Assembly (NCBI RefSeq): GCF_027595165.1
Contig: NZ_CP097291.1
Location: 2,480,001-2,544,000, forward strand
DNA length: 64,000 nt
Source: Providencia sp. PROV188
GTDB taxonomy: Bacteria; Pseudomonadota; Gammaproteobacteria; Enterobacterales; Enterobacteriaceae
Reading direction: 5' to 3'
The notes under the pieces were generated by a model, which saw only the letters and a list, made by a program, of their open reading frames with translations, had not been told where the DNA came from and searched no databases. Position numbers and translations under genes: made by a program. Of the stretch, positions 60,905 through 64,000 are shown piece by piece. Each line of letters begins with the position of its first letter. Position 1 is the first letter of the stretch.

Positions 60905-62737
60905 TCACTTTATTGAATTATAGTGATCTATCACTTTTTCTATGCGTTCTAAAAGATGAGTAAACCGTGAAAAATCAATAATACTTTTCTGCGTCTTAAC
61001 AATATGCGTCGCAAATGCTTCTTTACTGAGGTCATTAACTTTGTCTCGGGCGGCGACCGTATTAAAACACTTTCCTTTATGTTCCCTGAGCCTATCAGCA
61101 TCACTAAAGAAATACTCAATATCAGTATCAGAGCCTCCCGCCCCCTGAGGTGTGAACACCAGATAAAGATTACAAAAAATATGAACAAATTCAGACTGAC
61201 GGATGTTGTCCACATCTACAGCCGCCGGGAAAATATCAATACCCTTAACTCTTTTAACGTTATTAATCAGGTTATTAGGCCCGGTGTCATTATCTACGAA
61301 TATAATTACTGGGTGCGATGGTTTCGGTGCTTTATAAGCATTAAACAATTTTTTGTAACTGTCTACAAAATCCCTCAGATAATCACCACCACCAAAAAGC
61401 TCTAATAAGTATCGGGTTCGCTCATTATATTTGAAAAACTGAGTCAAAGCCTTATAAGGCTCTGTGGCACTTCTCCCAGTTGCCAGTTTAGGGAATTGGA
61501 CTGCGAGCCGCCATATTGCTGACTTTAAATAAATATTATCAGTCTGACCTTCAGTAAGAATCGTAGGTTTGGTGTTACCATAGAACCAGCGATAAAAAAG
61601 AAACTTACTAAATGTTGTCTCTCTGGACGTATGTAAATAACGCCTTGTTGGCTTTTTAATAGCGTCTTTTTTTAAAGAATATTTAGGATTTAACTTTTCG
61701 CCCTGACGAAGCCGGTTATAATGATCCACCTGGTCAATAAAAGTCAGTTTCCCTTCGAGTCTGTGAATATTGCCAGTCACCTCAGCGCCATTTATCGTCT
61801 CTTTAAACTCACCCGTGTTAAACAGATGATTGCACTGAGCACGCACAAGCCGCCAGTATTCTTTTTTAGTATTTGGTTTTTTATTTACAACTAACCCCGT
61901 AACTTCCTGCCTGGAGTCTTTGTATTGATCCCTCGTTTTAGATTCATTAATCGAAAATCCTGAACGGGCAATCTCTCTTCTGATGACCTTACCTGCAACA
62001 AAAGTGTGATTATCTGATTTCGCTACAGAAGAGGGTAAATTTTCCTTTCTAGTTGAAAAAGTTATATCGTCTGCATATCTCGTATACGTACATGAATGTT
62101 TTGCGGCGACCGCCGCTAATTTAATATCTAAAGCATGAGTGATTAAATTAGAAATGACGGGTGAGCACGGACTGCCCTGAGGCAGTTCGTTATTATAACA
62201 GGCTATTTTTGCAATCACCGTGGCTATTTCTGGTTCAAGCAAAAAGTTTCTGTTTTTAATAAAAAAACCTCTCACTCTTCCGAAATTAAAACTACCGAAG
62301 AAGTTTTCTAAATCAATATTGAAGACGTGCTTTTTCCCTAAGTGCATCATTGCGTTGGTAATAATTGAACGTTTTCTTTCAAATCCATGCGAAAGCGAGG
62401 GCTGTTTTGTTTCTGAACCAGAGCACTTCACTTTTAAAAAAAGAGAGTTTTTTGCTTTTTGCCTCGTTATCTCTGAATCGGGGAACTTTAGAAAGATAAT
62501 TTCATCCAGGCAGTCAAGTAATAAATCTGAAAGGGAGGATTGCAGGTTTTTTAGCATTCCTGAGGGAGCGCTGATAATTCTTTTACCCCCGTTTCTCTTG
62601 GGGATCTCGAATTGTACATATTGATTTTCAGGTTTAATGACATATAAGCAATGCGTTAATGCAGAAGGTTTTACACCTAAAATCCTTGCTAAATCAGGCT
62701 TTGTCTTTGCCGATTTTAATAATAAAAGTCTATTCAC
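60905..62737 (-). CDS. Retron reverse transcriptase with C-terminal TOPRIM-like domain
   Basis: 610 residues. The RT domain has catalytic Asp142 in FNIDLENFFGSF, ELPQGSPCSPVISNLI (184-199), YADD (221-224, TRYADDITFST) and the retron hallmark VTGLVVN (279-285). The C-terminal part has a TOPRIM-like pattern: Glu396 in TILTEGQTDNIYL and the acidic pair Asp482/Asp484 in IIFVDNDTG. RT would make msDNA from the adjacent RNA; the TOPRIM domain is a probable nuclease effector. Fused RT-TOPRIM retrons are placed, as I recall, in type I-C of the published classification. Start is GTG behind AAAGG; no ATG exists before the conserved core. No separate OLD-type ATPase gene is in view. Confidence 0.9.
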   Translation of the reverse strand: MNRLLLLKSAKTKPDLARILGVKPSALTHCLYVIKPENQYVQFEIPKRNGGKRIISAPSGMLKNLQSSLSDLLLDCLDEIIFLKFPDSEITRQKAKNSLFLKVKCSGSETKQPSLSHGFERKRSIITNAMMHLGKKHVFNIDLENFFGSFNFGRVRGFFIKNRNFLLEPEIATVIAKIACYNNELPQGSPCSPVISNLITHALDIKLAAVAAKHSCTYTRYADDITFSTRKENLPSSVAKSDNHTFVAGKVIRREIARSGFSINESKTRDQYKDSRQEVTGLVVNKKPNTKKEYWRLVRAQCNHLFNTGEFKETINGAEVTGNIHRLEGKLTFIDQVDHYNRLRQGEKLNPKYSLKKDAIKKPTRRYLHTSRETTFSKFLFYRWFYGNTKPTILTEGQTDNIYLKSAIWRLAVQFPKLATGRSATEPYKALTQFFKYNERTRYLLELFGGGDYLRDFVDSYKKLFNAYKAPKPSHPVIIFVDNDTGPNNLINNVKRVKGIDIFPAAVDVDNIRQSEFVHIFCNLYLVFTPQGAGGSDTDIEYFFSDADRLREHKGKCFNTVAARDKVNDLSKEAFATHIVKTQKSIIDFSRFTHLLERIEKVIDHYNSIK

Positions 62738-62754
62738 TATACGTCACCTTTAAA

Positions 62755-62891
62755 AAGGTTTATGGGCACTCTTACGCAAACTTGACAAGAATCTAAGAAG
62801 CGCCAGGATAATAAGTTCCTGAAAGGGCAATCCTACCGGACATTTTTTTCACTGTTCGCGAAACGCGAACCAAAATCTGCCCATAAACCTT
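62755..62891 (-). ncRNA. Retron msr-msd RNA
   Basis: A 137-base region just upstream of the reverse transcriptase, bounded by perfect 14-bp inverted repeats: a1 AAGGTTTATGGGCA (62878-62891) and a2 TGCCCATAAACCTT (62755-62768). Inside, the msr part has a hairpin GTTCGCG-TTT-CGCGAAC (62854-62870), the short-stem TTT-loop form common in retrons. The rest, about 62769-62850, should be msd; a smaller CAGGA/TCCTG hairpin is visible but the full msd fold and the branching G are not resolved by eye. The a2 end is 17 bases from the RT start codon. Confidence 0.85.
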
Positions 62892-62895
62892 CTTT

Positions 62896-62923
62896 AATAT
62901 ATCAAAAATCGGGCGGGTTGCAA
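62896..62923 (-). promoter_or_regulatory. Candidate promoter of the retron RNA
   Basis: On the minus strand TTGCAA (62918-62923) and TATATT (62896-62901) are 16 bases apart. Transcription would begin about 62889-62891, right at the start of the a1 repeat. Confidence 0.65.
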
Positions 62924-63313
62924 TTTCTGTGTTCCTGCCCAACTGACATTTTGTGATTTTAGCAGCATCTGCTTATTGTACAGAGGGACGTTGTTCACAT
63001 TTCACGACCTGACCGCCCCTGATGTTTTTTCTTTCCTTTCGGTAAAATTCCAGCAGCGGAGGCTTTAACCGAGTACGATTTACCGCAAGCGGAGCTTTTC
63101 ACCTTGCTTTTTACATACTTCATAAGGGTTAGATGGAGTAAGAAAATGTAATTAATGACACTAATCAAATGTCCGCTATTCGCTCACAGCAGACCAGCCG
63201 ACGCTTCAGATGGGTAGTTTTATACTAGGAGCGAAAGTAGCTAAAATGGTTTGCAGTGACCAATGGAGTCAGAAGGCAACAAATCTGCATGTTTTGAGAT
63301 ATAAACTGATTAG

Positions 63314-63358
63314 TTTTCTTAAATGCTATAGATTGCTTTTCTTAAATATTATAGATTG
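63314..63358. repeat. Tandem 22-base imperfect repeat
   Basis: TTTTCTTAAATGCTATAGAT (63314 onward) and TTTTCTTAAATATTATAGAT (63337 onward) differ at two positions. The 23-base period, about two helical turns, and the position about 110 bases before the next gene suggest an operator pair. Confidence 0.6.
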
Positions 63359-63469
63359 GCTTGATACTAATATAGCATAAATTAAGTGCGCTTAATTAAA
63401 TGGACGGTTGCTTGAGGCAATTTCACTTATTACAGATTGAACTTTCGGTTGGAGGCTGTGGGAGTTAGA

Positions 63470-64000
63470 ATGGGACGGAGATCAGGATTTGAAGGTTTTA
63501 TACGAGCTACAGGCAGAGCCGTTGCAGCAGCAGAGCGTGAGCGTAAGAGAGCAGAACGTCATTATTTGGCCGAAGCTCGCCGTATAGAACGCGAAATAAA
63601 ACGTGATAATGCTCAGAGACTTCGCGAGCAAAAAGAGGCTGATAAGTTAGCAAAAAATATGTATCTGGAAGAACGTCAAGATGAAGTTTCCGATCTAAAC
63701 GCTGAGCTGACCGAGAATATCACTGCGCTTTCTACACTTCTGGAACATACTCTCGAATTTGACGATTCAATTGATTTTTCGGTATTAAAAAAACGCCCAA
63801 AATTCGAAGACTTCAAAACACCCAAACATCTCTTACCAGACCCTGAACCTGAGATGAAAGTCGTGAACGCTCCAGCCCTATGGATGACTATTTTCCCATG
63901 GGTAAAGAACAAATATTATCGAGAGTTACAGAGTGCAGAAGAATCTTTCAATAAAAATAAGGAAGATTATTCAGTTAAACTCTTAAATCAGAAAGTTGAG
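63470..64000 (+). CDS. Coiled-coil protein, possibly N-terminal part of an Mrr-like restriction protein (partial)
   Basis: An open frame of 177 codons begins with ATG after GGGAG and runs off the right window edge. The protein starts MGRRSGFEGFIRATGRAVAA, continues as a highly charged Arg/Glu-rich coiled coil (about 20-75, ERERKRAERHYLAEARRIER), then LLEHTLEFDDSIDFSVLKKR and a proline-rich stretch, then another helical segment. This N-terminal plan resembles proteins that end in an Mrr-type restriction nuclease domain, but that domain, if present, is outside the window; the call rests on memory of the family. Located divergently from the retron in the ssrA element, consistent with a defence island. 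Confidence 0.6.
   Translation, partial: MGRRSGFEGFIRATGRAVAAAERERKRAERHYLAEARRIEREIKRDNAQRLREQKEADKLAKNMYLEERQDEVSDLNAELTENITALSTLLEHTLEFDDSIDFSVLKKRPKFEDFKTPKHLLPDPEPEMKVVNAPALWMTIFPWVKNKYYRELQSAEESFNKNKEDYSVKLLNQKVE

Larger units (their letters stand above)
62892..63469. other. Intergenic region between retron and the coiled-coil gene
   Basis: About 578 bases with no supported gene. It holds the retron promoter at its left end and a tandem 22-base repeat at 63314-63358 near its right end. The middle (62940-63300) shows no element I can name. The two flanking transcription units point away from each other. Confidence 0.6.
57260..64000. mobile_element. Integrative element at ssrA (left part only)
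   Basis: A tyrosine integrase gene reads away from the 3' end of ssrA, a classic insertion site (CP4-57 of E. coli uses it). Downstream cargo is not in the core gene order: a two-gene operon, a retron and a coiled-coil protein. The right end, and the direct repeat of the ssrA 3' end expected there, lie outside the window, so the type (prophage satellite or genomic island) and length are unknown. The cargo suggests phage defence. Confidence 0.75.

Noticed and set aside
63676..63912. Minus-strand open frame of 78 codons
   Set aside because: It is antisense inside the coiled-coil gene, low in complexity and without a start signal.

Overview
The window looks like a chromosomal segment of a Morganellaceae member, most likely Providencia or a close relative. 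This rests on an AT-leaning enterobacterial gene set in nearly the E. coli order, a tmRNA tag ending ENYALAA, and an ERIC-type intergenic repeat. The genus is an inference from protein character and synteny, not a database match.

Left part (1-13600): the end of iscR-iscS, trmJ, suhB, an HcaT-type transporter, glyA divergent from hmp (PurR-like and NsrR-like sites between them), then the minus-strand block glrK-qseG-glrR-nadE-glnB. Upstream of glrK lies a gene for the small RNA GlmY. It has an overlapping sigma54/sigma70 promoter and three perfect TGTC-N10-GACA boxes for GlrR, so the regulator and its target RNA are side by side.

Accessory module 1 (14099-22202): uhpA-uhpB-uhpC followed by afuA-afuB-afuC, a predicted sugar-phosphate sensing and ABC uptake system. 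It sits between glmY and purL, which are neighbours in E. coli.

Core block (22343-43324): purL (PurR box), mltF, tadA, leuE, an unknown 149-residue gene, yfhL, acpS-pdxJ, recO-era-rnc, lepB-lepA, rseC-rseB-rseA-rpoE, nadB and trmN6. Accessory module 2 (43484-46673) is an IclR-type regulator, hutG and gltS, with an ERIC element before gltS. srmB follows, then a minus-strand gene for a lipase with ankyrin repeats, which may be an effector. Next come grcA (FNR box), ung, grpE (sigma32 promoter), nadK, recN (two LexA boxes), bamE, ratA-rnfH, smpB and ssrA (tmRNA).

Right end (57280-64000): an integrative element inserted at ssrA, starting with a P4-type tyrosine integrase. Its visible cargo looks like a defence island. 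It contains a two-gene operon of a soluble protein of unknown family plus a small membrane protein. Next is a retron whose reverse transcriptase is fused to a TOPRIM-like domain, with its msr-msd RNA recognisable by 14-bp a1/a2 inverted repeats. Last is a coiled-coil protein cut by the window edge. The retron and its unassigned neighbours are the strongest candidates for undescribed biology here.
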